This document shows, piece after piece, positions 16,074 to 23,932 of a stretch of 31,952 nt of DNA (position 1 is the first letter of the stretch; each line of letters begins with the position of its first letter). The notes beneath the pieces are model-generated. The model was not told where the DNA came from and ran no database searches. It worked only from the letters and a program-made list of their open reading frames with translations. A program made the translations under genes and the position numbers. The stretch covers positions 1 through 31,952 of the forward strand of contig JAJFHC010000185.1 of NCBI GenBank assembly GCA_021775835.1, given 5' to 3'. This DNA comes from Hyphomicrobiales bacterium. GTDB taxonomy: Bacteria > Pseudomonadota > Alphaproteobacteria > Rhizobiales > JAJFHC01.

Positions 16074-16168
16074 TTTCGAAGCAACCCCGGGCACTTGAAA
16101 TCCGCTCGGTGCATATCGAGCGCAAATATTGAACCGATTGGCGATGACGCACAATGCATTAAGTGAGA

Positions 16169-16196
16169 CTTATAGTATGGAAATAATAAATGTTAA
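16169..16196 (-). promoter_or_regulatory. sigma-70-like promoter for the LysR-dehydrogenase operon
   Basis: On the minus strand TTAACA (16196-16191) and TATAAG (16174-16169) are separated by 16 bases; each matches the -35/-10 consensus at 5 of 6 positions. The region is markedly AT-rich against its surroundings. A start near 16162 would leave a leader of about 90 bases before the ATG at 16073. Confidence 0.5.
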
Positions 16197-16393
16197 ATCC
16201 GCCACTTTGGGATTGCGGTACGCTTGGCCAGATGGGCTAGGATTCTGGAACGGCACCCAACCTGCCTATAGATGCGGCACCGTGATCTTGGCGCAGCATT
16301 GCAGGCAAGGGCGTGGTGCCGGAATCTTACTGAGTGTGTTTGCTGTCGCAAGGAAACTCAACAGCATCGTTGTCGTGGTGATCGCGGGAGGGG

Positions 16394-16436
16394 CCCCTTT
16401 GAAACCGAACATTGTGACTTGTCGGTTTCCAAGGGG
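16394..16436. other. long hairpin in a 414-base gap without a gene
   Basis: The gap 16074-16487 holds no convincing gene. Within it CCCCTTTGAAACCGA (16394-16408) and TCGGTTTCCAAGGGG (16422-16436) are inverted repeats of 15 bases with one mismatch and a 13-base loop. GGGGCCCC also overlaps the left arm. There is no T-run on either side, so a standard intrinsic terminator is doubtful. It could be a bidirectional structure ending the PNPOx-like gene (stop at 16488), a protein-binding palindrome or a small-RNA element. Confidence 0.5.
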
Positions 16437-16487
16437 CGACTGAATGACGGCGAACTCAGAAATTGGAATGGCTTTAACGTAAGCGCG

Positions 16488-17138
16488 TCACCCGTTTACA
16501 AGATCGCCAAGGTAGTCGGGTATTGGGATTTCCGGATCGAGCCGTTTGCACGGTTCCGGGGCGGCGTGGGAGGGCGATATGGGCACGATGCCAGCCCAGA
16601 CGGGCAGGGCATAGTCTTCCTCATCGTCCACCGGCGGTCCCGATCGAATCTTTGCCGATGCCTCGGTGAGCGGCATGGTCAGGATGGTCGTTGCCTTGAG
16701 TTCCTGTGTCGTGACAGGTCGAAGCGCATCCCAGCGACCGGGATAAAGGCCCTCTACAAAGATTTTCAGGTGGGCTGTCTTGTCATCATCGCCTTCGACC
16801 AGTCGTGCAACACCGAATGCCATGACCGAACGGTAGTTTAGCGAGTGGTGGAATCCGGACCGGGCAAGAACCAGTCCGTCATTGTGCATCACCGAAAGAC
16901 AAACCTCCGCATTTTTGGAACGACGGAGCATGCGACTGGCAGACGACCCGTGCCAGTATATCTGATCGCCTTCGCGCCAATGGATGGTTGGTGTGACGTA
17001 GGGTGCCCCATCGATTACGTAGGCCACATTGCAGATGTAACCGGCATCGAGCACGGCATAAATGGTTTCTCTGTCATAGGCACCGCGGTCATGGATTCGT
17101 TTGGCGCGTGTGCGTTCGGTTGGGGGCTTGGTGGACAT
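16488..17138 (-). CDS. pyridoxamine 5'-phosphate oxidase family FMN-binding protein
   Basis: 216 residues from the ATG at 17138, chosen because GGAG lies 6 bases before it; the ATG two codons earlier abuts that GGAG directly. AVLDAGYICNVAYVIDGAPYVTPTIHWREGDQIYWHGSSA is the split-barrel entry with the FMN-binding HGS segment typical of the Nim/FMN-binding branch of the PNPOx superfamily. Later HHSLNYRSVMAFGVARLV matches the same group. Members reduce nitroimidazoles or bind flavins; they are not the PdxH oxidase. It is divergent from a MocR/PdxR regulator, and such regulators often control PLP-related or neighbouring genes, so this is the probable target. Confidence 0.85.
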   Translation of the reverse strand: MSTKPPTERTRAKRIHDRGAYDRETIYAVLDAGYICNVAYVIDGAPYVTPTIHWREGDQIYWHGSSASRMLRRSKNAEVCLSVMHNDGLVLARSGFHHSLNYRSVMAFGVARLVEGDDDKTAHLKIFVEGLYPGRWDALRPVTTQELKATTILTMPLTEASAKIRSGPPVDDEEDYALPVWAGIVPISPSHAAPEPCKRLDPEIPIPDYLGDLVNG

Positions 17139-17186
17139 GCTCATCTCCGTAGAATTCTCCTAAAGCGCATCGACACCTAACAGTCT

Positions 17187-17234
17187 ATTGGCTATGCAAA
17201 TAGATCCATTTTGTGGCTTAATGACATAACCAAT
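17187..17234. promoter_or_regulatory. inverted repeat in the divergent PNPOx-MocR promoter region
   Basis: ATTGGCTATG (17187-17196) and CATAACCAAT (17225-17234) are inverted copies with one mismatch, 28 bases apart. The left arm overlaps a smaller palindrome, CTAT-GCAA-ATAG (17192-17203), and a TGGCTTAATG variant lies between. The right arm ends a few bases before the regulator's start codon. The arrangement fits the operator of an autoregulated MocR protein controlling both divergent genes. Confidence 0.5.
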
Positions 17235-17239
17235 AAGTG

Positions 17240-18769
17240 ATGCATAACGGAATTCGACGTCGGAGAAGGCAATTGGGCAGCAATATCGATCTTGCAACTC
17301 TCAGCGTTGCGTTGGAACACGCCAGCGGTGTTCCGGCTTATGTTCAACTTTATGAACAGATCCGGGAGTTGATCCTGGCCGGCCGTATTGTGCCTGGTGC
17401 CAGGCTTCCCTCTACACGTGCGCTGGCAGGCGAACTGGGCGTTTCGCGGACAACGACACTCGCTGCCTACGATCAACTCACATCGGAGGGGTATCTTGAC
17501 GGGAAGGTCGGCTCGGGCGCTTTTGTATCGCGGGACATTCCTGAGTACGTACTCTCAGTTTCTTCACAGATCACCCCGGCATCCGGGCGATGCGCACAAG
17601 CATTTGAGGCCAGGCCAACCGTATCGCGGCGTGCGGCGCATCACACGACGACTCCGATGACCGACCGCCGGCGTGCTTTTGATCCAGGCCTGACCGACAT
17701 CAGGGACTTTCCTGTGGATGAGTGGATGCGCCTGATGGCGAGGAGTCAGAGGATGCCAAGCAATGAATGGTTGTTTGAGCGAAACCCGGGCGGGTATCCG
17801 CCACTCAGGGAGGCAATATCCGAGTATTTGCGAACCATGCGCGGCCTCGAATGTTCGAGCGAACAGGTTATTGTCACCTCCGGCGCACGCGAAGCCGCTG
17901 AACTGCTCGCGCGCGTCCTGTTTGATCCCGGTGATACGGTCTGGATGGAGGAACCCGGATATCCTACCGTCCGTGAAACCATCGGCAGCCAGGGCGGACA
18001 GGTTCGGCCAATTCCGATTGATGCTGAGGGATTTGACCTGGAACGGGCGCAATCTATGTTTCCTGGTGCACGATTGGCATTCGTGACGCCGTCCAGACAA
18101 TACCCGATAGGCATGCCGTTATCACTTTCAAGACGGCTGGCCCTGATTGACTGGGCGTCACGGGAGAAGGCCTGGATCGTCGAAGATGATTATGACAGTG
18201 AGTACCGATATACCGGCCGGCCTATAGCCGCCATGGCGACTCTCGATTCAGATGGCAGAGTCATATACATGGGCAGTTTTTCCAAGGTCATGTTCACCGG
18301 TTTGCGTCTTGGGTGGCTGGTTGTTCCAAAGTCGATTACCGACACTTTCCTAGCCGTGCAGGGGGTTTTTGGTACTCAGGCGTCAACGACGGCCCAGCCG
18401 GCTCTTTCCGAATTCATCGCCAAAGGAAAGTTTGGCGCCCACATCAGGCGGATGCGGCGATTGTATTCAGCGCGCCAGAAACACCTGGTTGCCGAACTGG
18501 GACGACTTATCGGTTCTGACCTCGCCGTCGAACCTCAGGACGCAGGAATGCATATTGTTGCACGTTTATCCGGCGACCTGTCCGAACGGATGTCTGATCG
18601 GCAGGCTTCTGAACGCGCTGCCAGGAACGGCATTACGGCGCCAGCGTTATCGTCCTACTACTTGCAGGGAACCAGCGAAAGCGGGTTGGTACTGGGATAT
18701 GCGGGAATACCCGAAAATGAAATCACCAAGGGCGTTGAGAGGCTGGCTGCGGCCCTGTTGATTGAGTGA
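17240..18769 (+). CDS. MocR/PdxR-type regulator (GntR HTH + aminotransferase domain)
   Basis: 509 residues. The N-terminal GntR winged helix (about residues 30-100: YVQLYEQIRELILAGRIVPG, ARLPSTRALAGELGVSRTTT) is followed by a complete fold-type I aminotransferase domain. That domain carries VEDDYDSEYRYTG and the PLP lysine in MGSFSKVMFTGLRLGW (K349 counting from this ATG). These proteins bind PLP and DNA but generally do not transaminate; PdxR controls vitamin B6 genes and others control taurine, GABA or peptide genes. The start may be the ATG at 17240 or the GTG at 17237; neither has a Shine-Dalgarno sequence, so a leaderless message is possible. The divergent PNPOx-like gene is the obvious target. 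Confidence 0.88.
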   Translation: MHNGIRRRRRQLGSNIDLATLSVALEHASGVPAYVQLYEQIRELILAGRIVPGARLPSTRALAGELGVSRTTTLAAYDQLTSEGYLDGKVGSGAFVSRDIPEYVLSVSSQITPASGRCAQAFEARPTVSRRAAHHTTTPMTDRRRAFDPGLTDIRDFPVDEWMRLMARSQRMPSNEWLFERNPGGYPPLREAISEYLRTMRGLECSSEQVIVTSGAREAAELLARVLFDPGDTVWMEEPGYPTVRETIGSQGGQVRPIPIDAEGFDLERAQSMFPGARLAFVTPSRQYPIGMPLSLSRRLALIDWASREKAWIVEDDYDSEYRYTGRPIAAMATLDSDGRVIYMGSFSKVMFTGLRLGWLVVPKSITDTFLAVQGVFGTQASTTAQPALSEFIAKGKFGAHIRRMRRLYSARQKHLVAELGRLIGSDLAVEPQDAGMHIVARLSGDLSERMSDRQASERAARNGITAPALSSYYLQGTSESGLVLGYAGIPENEITKGVERLAAALLIE

Positions 18770-18782
18770 AAGCCGCAACGTG

Positions 18783-19553
18783 TCATGAAGTGCCGGAGCC
18801 CGCATCACTGGCGTCGAAGCGCAGTTCCCGGTCGGTAGGGGGGACGTAGACTTGCTGGAATATGGTCGGTTCCTCGCGAAGACCGCGAGCCAGTATATGC
18901 CAGATTAATCCGACAGTGCCGCCCAGAATACCGATTTGGCGGCATGCTCTGGACGGCAAAAGCCCTGCCCGGACCGTTTGTTCGATTGTGGTCGTTGCCA
19001 ATCGGAACTTCTGATGGACGTAGTCGCGAATGAGGACACCGTTGAGATCGTCGGGGCGGGTGTCGAGAAGCGCCCGAACCTGATTGGTTACGAAATACAT
19101 CTCACTGAAAACGTCGAATTCACCGCCGATTCTGAGCAGGCGAGTCAACCGCACGAAGTCTGCATGGAATCCGAGGAATGAACTCCAGTCTCCGTCTGCC
19201 ACAACCTGTTCGATCTTCACAACCTTGGAGTAAACGGGCAGAACAGTCTTGCCGTCGTCGGCAAGAAACCTGAAATGGCGTAGATCAACTGATCGGGTTC
19301 TGGCGGCAGAACCGATCGTTGTTGAGCCTGTCACGAATGTGCCGGCACCATGGCGTCGAATGATAACCCCGTTCCTCGCCAACAGGTTAAGGGCCTTCTG
19401 AACAGTGCCAAGGCTGACACCCAGGACGTCACGTAACTCGACTTCACTCGGCATACGGGCGCCCGGCTCGTATTTGCCCTTCTCGATTTCGGTCAGCAAT
19501 GCGTCGGCAACCTGTCGATATTTTGGAACGGCAGATGTTGGGGTGTCAGACAC
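18783..19553 (-). CDS. GntR family regulator, HutC type with UTRA domain
   Basis: 256 residues from a GTG. The winged helix (PKYRQVADALLTEIEKGKYE, PSEVELRDVLGVSLGTVQKA, LARNGVIIRRHGAGTFV) occupies about residues 8-78. The rest is a UTRA ligand domain (VVKIEQVVADGDWSSFLGF, FVRLTRLLRIGGEFDVFSEM) closing with IFQQVYVPPTDRELRF. UTRA domains sense small organic acids, sugars or amino-acid metabolites. The gene is divergent from the dicarboxylate dehydrogenase-hydratase operon across a 224-base region rich in AGTCCT half-sites, so it very likely controls that operon and itself. The ligand is likely a substrate or product of the operon. Its stop is 13 bases from the converging MocR stop. Confidence 0.88.
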   Translation of the reverse strand: MSDTPTSAVPKYRQVADALLTEIEKGKYEPGARMPSEVELRDVLGVSLGTVQKALNLLARNGVIIRRHGAGTFVTGSTTIGSAARTRSVDLRHFRFLADDGKTVLPVYSKVVKIEQVVADGDWSSFLGFHADFVRLTRLLRIGGEFDVFSEMYFVTNQVRALLDTRPDDLNGVLIRDYVHQKFRLATTTIEQTVRAGLLPSRACRQIGILGGTVGLIWHILARGLREEPTIFQQVYVPPTDRELRFDASDAGSGTS

Positions 19554-19571
19554 GGTTCGTCCAAGCCTCTA

Positions 19572-19748
19572 AGGATGTCCTGCCAAGAACTATACAGGAC
19601 TTCACTAGAGTCCTACAGCCATCTCTATCGGCATTTTGGGAAATCAATAGATTGTACAAAAAAGAAACTTTAGTCCTTCATGTTTCGATTGACGGGCGGG
19701 TCTGCTATCTTTGCGTGCATCGGATAAAGGATGGAATTCCCAAGTCCT
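19572..19748. promoter_or_regulatory. repeated AGTCCT sites, likely GntR operator region
   Basis: AGGACT-N7-AGTCCT (19596-19614) is a perfect inverted repeat. Further AGTCCT copies lie at 19672-19677 and 19743-19748, and a related AGGA-N2-TCCT at 19572-19581. By composition fewer than one copy would be expected in this 224-base region. The last copy is about 30 bases before the iron-sulfur subunit's ATG. The pattern suits cooperative binding or looping by the divergent GntR regulator. Confidence 0.5.
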
Positions 19749-19777
19749 CTATAGTTGTTTGGAAATGGAATAACAAC

Positions 19778-20512
19778 ATGGACCCCACGCTACAAGTGCG
19801 TGTCTTCCGAGGCCAGGGCGGGCAGGGAAGTGTTGAGGAGTACTCTGTTCCGAAACGTGACAGCCAGACGGTTCTCGATGTTGTGACCCACATTCAACGT
19901 GAGCTTGATCCGACTTTGGCTTATCGTTTCGCATGTCGCGTTGGCGTCTGCGGGTCCTGCGCGATGATGGTCAATGGCCGTCCGCGCTGGACCTGCCGGA
20001 CACACGTGAATGCGGTTTCCGAAAAGGATACGATTGACCTGGCGCCATTGAGAAACTTTCCTCATGTTCGGGATCTGGTCGTCGACATGGCTGAGTTTTT
20101 CGACAAATGGCGAGACGCGAAGGGGTACTTCAGCCCGTCTGCACCGGATGCCCTTCAAATGGCGACGGTGAGCTCGTCTGATCCGGGGAAGAAAGCGGCC
20201 GATGCAGCGATTGAATGTATCGGTTGCGGAGTCTGTTATGCCGCGTGCGATACTGTTGCCGGTGACAGCGACTATCTGGGACCAGCCGCGCTGAATAGAT
20301 CGTGGGCGCTTGCAAATGATGAGCGTGATGCAGACCAATCAGCCCGTTTCAACGCGCTCACTTCGTCCGGTGGATGTCACAGATGTCACAGTATGGGCAG
20401 TTGCACACAAACCTGCCCGCAAGAACTAGACCCCCTCGCATCGATAGCGTCGTTGAAACGCGAAACGGCAATTGCGACGCTTCCTGGACGCCATTTTATG
20501 GGTCGGAAATAG
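19778..20512 (+). CDS. succinate dehydrogenase/fumarate reductase-like iron-sulfur subunit
   Basis: 244 residues from the ATG at 19778 (GGAA 7 bases upstream); the open frame extends left into the regulatory region but lacks similarity there. The N-terminal ferredoxin domain binds [2Fe-2S] through C53, C58, C61 and C73 (CRVGVCGSC, WTC). The C-terminal domain has C147/C150/C153/C157 (CIGCGVCYAAC) and C203/C209/C213 (CHSMGSCTQTC), enough for the [4Fe-4S] and [3Fe-4S] clusters, plus an extra C200. Asp, not the usual Pro, follows C157. It passes electrons between the flavoprotein and the membrane quinone site. It is the first gene of a six-gene operon; the next ATG lies 1 base after the stop. Confidence 0.93.
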   Translation: MDPTLQVRVFRGQGGQGSVEEYSVPKRDSQTVLDVVTHIQRELDPTLAYRFACRVGVCGSCAMMVNGRPRWTCRTHVNAVSEKDTIDLAPLRNFPHVRDLVVDMAEFFDKWRDAKGYFSPSAPDALQMATVSSSDPGKKAADAAIECIGCGVCYAACDTVAGDSDYLGPAALNRSWALANDERDADQSARFNALTSSGGCHRCHSMGSCTQTCPQELDPLASIASLKRETAIATLPGRHFMGRK

Positions 20513-20513
20513 G

Positions 20514-20864
20514 ATGGGTCATTTTTTCATGATTGCACGATCCGATTTCTATCTTCACCTGCTGCAGCGAGGCACTGCTGTCGTCATGGTGCCCCTTGTC
20601 CTCATACATGTTGTGGTCATTCTGATTGCTGTCGAGGGCGGGTTGAGCGCGGCGGAAATTCTCTCGAGAACCAAGGACAGCATTTTCTGGGCAAGTTTCT
20701 ACTCGATCTTCGTGGTCGCCGCCGCGGTACATGGCTCCCTGGGTCTGCGCAACGTCATTCGTGAACTGACTCCTCTGGAGGGGACGGGGCTCAACGCACT
20801 GGCTCTGGCCGTGTGCGTGGTGCTTCTAGTTTTGGGAATTCGAGCCGTGGGGGCGGTGACATGA
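20514..20864 (+). CDS. succinate dehydrogenase/fumarate reductase-like membrane anchor, first subunit
   Basis: 116 residues from the ATG at 20514; an ATG at 20529 with AGGA better spaced is also possible. Three hydrophobic helices (about 21-40, 58-76 and 93-112) give a small integral membrane protein. H32 in the first helix and H73 in VHGSLGLRNVIRE are candidates for heme b or quinone contacts, as in SdhC/SdhD-type anchors, where an H-x(3-4)-GLR/GIR pattern is usual. Its stop TGA overlaps the next start in ATGA, so the two anchors are translationally coupled. It is assigned as SdhC- or SdhD-like by position and topology rather than strong identity. Confidence 0.82.
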   Translation: MGHFFMIARSDFYLHLLQRGTAVVMVPLVLIHVVVILIAVEGGLSAAEILSRTKDSIFWASFYSIFVVAAAVHGSLGLRNVIRELTPLEGTGLNALALAVCVVLLVLGIRAVGAVT

Positions 20865-21223
20865 TTCCCGGTGCCTTCGCCACAAGAACCCACGGGGAAT
20901 ATGTTGCCTTCGTGGTTCATCGGGTATCGGGTGTCGGCCTGTCCATTTTCCTGCCACTCCATTTCTATGTCCTTGGTCTGGCTATTGAGGAATCGGCTCT
21001 CGACGAGGCCTTGGTCTGGACTGACAAATTCCTGGTCAAGTTCATGGAAATTGGCCTGCTGGGCCTGCTCGGGCTTCACATGGCGGGAGGCATTCGAATT
21101 TTGGTGCTTGATTTTCGGTCAGACGAGGCCCGCAACGTGAAATGGCTGCAGATGACGGCGGCGGCCGGCGCCGCGCTGGCGTTCTTGTACTTTGTAAGCG
21201 CCGTCGTCCTGGGAGGAGCCTAG
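20861..21223 (+). CDS. succinate dehydrogenase/fumarate reductase-like membrane anchor, second subunit
   Basis: 120 residues from the ATG at 20861, which overlaps the previous stop as ATGA. It has three predicted helices (about 22-42, 60-84 and 96-118). VVHRVSGVGLSIFLPLHFYVL carries the H-R-x-S-G motif of cytochrome b556-type SdhC, with H20 and H34. LGLHMAGGIRILVLDF gives H73 next to the GGIR signature. These histidines are plausible heme ligands. Together with the first anchor it should hold the flavoprotein and iron-sulfur subunits on the inner membrane and exchange electrons with quinone. The next gene begins 2 bases after the stop. Confidence 0.88.
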   Translation: MIPGAFATRTHGEYVAFVVHRVSGVGLSIFLPLHFYVLGLAIEESALDEALVWTDKFLVKFMEIGLLGLLGLHMAGGIRILVLDFRSDEARNVKWLQMTAAAGAALAFLYFVSAVVLGGA

Positions 21224-21225
21224 CC

Positions 21226-22971
21226 TTGGCTGAGATCGAAGTCGTCTCCACTGATTTTCTCATTTTGGGAGCAGGCGGTGCGGGTCTGATGGCGGCTCTC
21301 CATGCTCATGACTTCAACCCCGAGCTTGATATTACGATCGCTGTGAAAGGCCTGTTGGGCAAGAGCGGTTGCACGAGAATGGTGCAGGGCGGGTACAACG
21401 TTGCCATTGGTAAGGGCGATTCCATCGAGCGCCACTTCATGGATACGATCGAGGGTGGCAAATGGATCAACGATCAGGACCTGGCCTGGACCCTGGTCAA
21501 TGGCGCCGTAAAGTGTATCCATGAGCTCGAAAACCGTTATGGCTGCTTCTTCGACCGCAATGAAGACGGAACGGTCCATCAAAAGGCCTTTGCCGGCCAG
21601 ACATTCGACCGGACGGTGCACAAAGGGGACCTGACGGGAATCGAAATTGTCAACCGGTTGGCTGAACAAACGTGGTCACGGGGCATCAACCGCCTCGAGG
21701 ACCATCGGGCCATTGCCCTGATCCGAAGTGACTTGGGAGACCGCATTTCCGGCGTGCTGTTCATCGACATGCGGGAAGGCACCTACAAGTTTGTACAAGC
21801 CCGTGCCGTTCTTCTCGCGACCGGCGGCGGACCAACAATGTATCGATACCACACGCCATCCGGCGACAAGTCCTGTGACGGCCTTTCAATGGCCTTGTCG
21901 GCGGGCCTGGTGCTGCGGGATATGGAGATGGTTCAGTTTCACCCGACCGGCCTGTTGGCCGGCAGCGACACCCGAATGACCGGTACGATTATCGAAGAAG
22001 GTTTGCGAGGCTCCGGCGGGCATTTGCTCAATGGGTCGCGGGACCGGTTCATGCACAATTACGATGAACGCGAAGAACGCGCGACGCGCGATATCGTAAG
22101 CCGTGCGATGTACCAGGAGATGCGTGACGGCCGAACCACACCGGCGGGCGGGCTCTACATTTCCATGGGACATCTCGAATCCGACATGGTGCGTGATCGC
22201 TTCAAGGGCATGGTCAAGCGTTGCGCAGACTGCGGTTTTGATCTGGTGTCGGGTTTTGTCGAGGTCGTGCCGACAGCACATTATCTGATGGGCGGTGTGG
22301 TGTTCAACACAGAATGCAGGACATCGATGGAAGGTCTTTATTGCGCGGGCGAGGATTCTGGTGGCGTACACGGTGCCAATCGGCTGGGGGGCAACGGTGT
22401 CGCCAACTCGACTGTGTTCGGTGGCATTGCCGGTGAAAGCATCGCCCGCTACCTAGTCGACAGCAAGCCCCATTCCGACCCGGATTTGGATCTAATCGAG
22501 TATTCGACAGATCTGGCGAACAGACCTTTTGACCGCCCACCCGGGGACATGAACCGGATCAGGGAGGAATTGCTGGATCTGATGTGGGAACGGGTCGGGA
22601 TATCTCGCACGGGTGCGGGGCTGCGCAAAGCGATGACGGAATTGGATCGCCTCGGCTCGGAATTGAAGGAATGCGGCATTCCGGATTCGAACCGCGCTTA
22701 TAACTTGACCTGGCATGACTGGCTGAATCTACGAAGCCAGATACATGTCAGCAAGTCGATCACCCGATCCGCACTTGCCCGTGATAACTCCCGTGGAGCC
22801 CACTACCGTGAAGATTTTCCCGAAGCCGGTGATCTGGAACGGACAGTCTCCATATGTGCCAGCGAACCCCTTCCAGGGGAGTGGGTCATCGAACGCAAAA
22901 CGGTGTCCTTTACCCGGGTAAATCCCGGGGAGACTTTGATTGACGAAGCCAGGGAGGCAGAAGATGCCTGA
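21226..22971 (+). CDS. succinate dehydrogenase/fumarate reductase-like flavoprotein subunit with Cys at the FAD-His position
   Basis: 581 residues from a TTG at 21226, chosen because GGGAGG is 9 bases upstream and similarity starts here; the open frame reaches back into the anchor gene. LILGAGGAGLMAA binds FAD. The dicarboxylate site is intact: H239 (FHPTG), R288 (TRDIVSR), H352 (PTAHYLMGG) and R386 (GANRLGGN), close to E. coli SdhA H242, R286, H354 and R399. At the position of the covalent-FAD His in SdhA/FrdA (S-H-T) this protein has C49 (GKSGCTRMVQGGYN). In E. coli FrdA, losing that His spares some fumarate reduction but abolishes succinate oxidation, so this enzyme may work mainly as a reductase or use another substrate. 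Its stop overlaps the next start. Confidence 0.9.
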   Translation: MAEIEVVSTDFLILGAGGAGLMAALHAHDFNPELDITIAVKGLLGKSGCTRMVQGGYNVAIGKGDSIERHFMDTIEGGKWINDQDLAWTLVNGAVKCIHELENRYGCFFDRNEDGTVHQKAFAGQTFDRTVHKGDLTGIEIVNRLAEQTWSRGINRLEDHRAIALIRSDLGDRISGVLFIDMREGTYKFVQARAVLLATGGGPTMYRYHTPSGDKSCDGLSMALSAGLVLRDMEMVQFHPTGLLAGSDTRMTGTIIEEGLRGSGGHLLNGSRDRFMHNYDEREERATRDIVSRAMYQEMRDGRTTPAGGLYISMGHLESDMVRDRFKGMVKRCADCGFDLVSGFVEVVPTAHYLMGGVVFNTECRTSMEGLYCAGEDSGGVHGANRLGGNGVANSTVFGGIAGESIARYLVDSKPHSDPDLDLIEYSTDLANRPFDRPPGDMNRIREELLDLMWERVGISRTGAGLRKAMTELDRLGSELKECGIPDSNRAYNLTWHDWLNLRSQIHVSKSITRSALARDNSRGAHYREDFPEAGDLERTVSICASEPLPGEWVIERKTVSFTRVNPGETLIDEAREAEDA

Positions 22972-23932
22972 CAAGATGATCGGTATTGAGCCGGTCGAGG
23001 AGGCCGCATGCGAAATCATGCGCCGCGCAGCGATCGTCATTCCGGATGACTACAGATCCGGGATCAAGGAAATGGTTGATCATGAATCCGAAGACCTTTC
23101 GCGTTTCGTACTTGAAGCGATGATTGAAAACTGGGACGTCGCTGAGACAGATCGGCGGTCCATGTGTGCGGATACTGGATTGCCTAGATTCTATGTGAAA
23201 GTAGGTAATGAGGCTCGTGTTGCGGGCGGCATGATCGCGGTCGAGGCAGCGTTGCGTCGCGCAACCGCCCTGACGACCCACGAAATTCCACTGCGCCCCA
23301 ACCGTGTCCATCCTCTGAGCCGTCGTGACAACAACAACAATGTCGGCGTTCTTGCCCCGGAAATCGAATACAGCTTCGAACCTGATGCAGACTGGATCGA
23401 CATTGAAACTGTTCACAAGGGAGGCCACTTCGGCACCGACTACCGCATGCTCTTCCCCGGAGACGGTATTGACGGCATCAAGCGGTTTTTCCTTGATGTC
23501 ATGGTTCAGTTCGGCCGCCGCGGCCTTGCCTGCCAGCCGGCCATCGTCGGAGTTGGCATAGGCGGCTCGAAGGACACCTGCATGGCGATTGGTAAACAGG
23601 CCGCGTGTCTGCGAACGGTTGGCGACCGCCATCCAGATCCACTGGTCGCGAAACTTGAAAACGAACTGAAGGATATGGGAAATCAGATCGGCATGGGGCC
23701 GATGGGATTTGTTGGCAAGAGTATGGTCGTCGACTGTCATGTGGAGATCGGCTACACGCACACCGGCGGAATGCCGGTCAGTGTCCACAGTTTCTGTCTG
23801 TCCTCGCGGCGCGCAGTTGCCAGAATTCACGCCGACGGCTCGATTGAATATCGGACCGACCCTTCCTGGTTTACGCCGTATCACCGGCGTGAAACCGTCG
23901 AGTGGAACGAGTTGCAGGAGGCGATCGCATGA
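22964..23932 (+). CDS. class I Fe-S hydratase alpha subunit (fumarase/tartrate dehydratase-like)
   Basis: 322 residues from the ATG at 22964 (GGGAGG 6 bases before it), overlapping the flavoprotein end by 8 bases. It belongs to the TtdA/fumarase class I alpha family. The three cysteines for the labile [4Fe-4S] cluster are C68 (SMCADTGLP), C190 (ACQPAIVGVGIGG) and C278 (VHSFCLSSRR). HPLSRRDNNNNVG replaces the usual DPL..NTGDN segment, and HVEIGYTHTGGMPVSV replaces the usual aPtH-A-LPV. The family adds or removes water on fumarate, L-tartrate, mesaconate or related acids. The product of the upstream dehydrogenase-like complex would be such an unsaturated acid, so the steps are probably consecutive. 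The exact substrate is uncertain. Confidence 0.88.
   Translation: MPDKMIGIEPVEEAACEIMRRAAIVIPDDYRSGIKEMVDHESEDLSRFVLEAMIENWDVAETDRRSMCADTGLPRFYVKVGNEARVAGGMIAVEAALRRATALTTHEIPLRPNRVHPLSRRDNNNNVGVLAPEIEYSFEPDADWIDIETVHKGGHFGTDYRMLFPGDGIDGIKRFFLDVMVQFGRRGLACQPAIVGVGIGGSKDTCMAIGKQAACLRTVGDRHPDPLVAKLENELKDMGNQIGMGPMGFVGKSMVVDCHVEIGYTHTGGMPVSVHSFCLSSRRAVARIHADGSIEYRTDPSWFTPYHRRETVEWNELQEAIA

Noticed and set aside
16272..16841. 189-codon plus-strand frame spanning the empty gap and the PNPOx-like gene
   Set aside because: Half of it is the antisense of a clear PNPOx-family gene and the rest reads across the hairpin with no ribosome site or family pattern.
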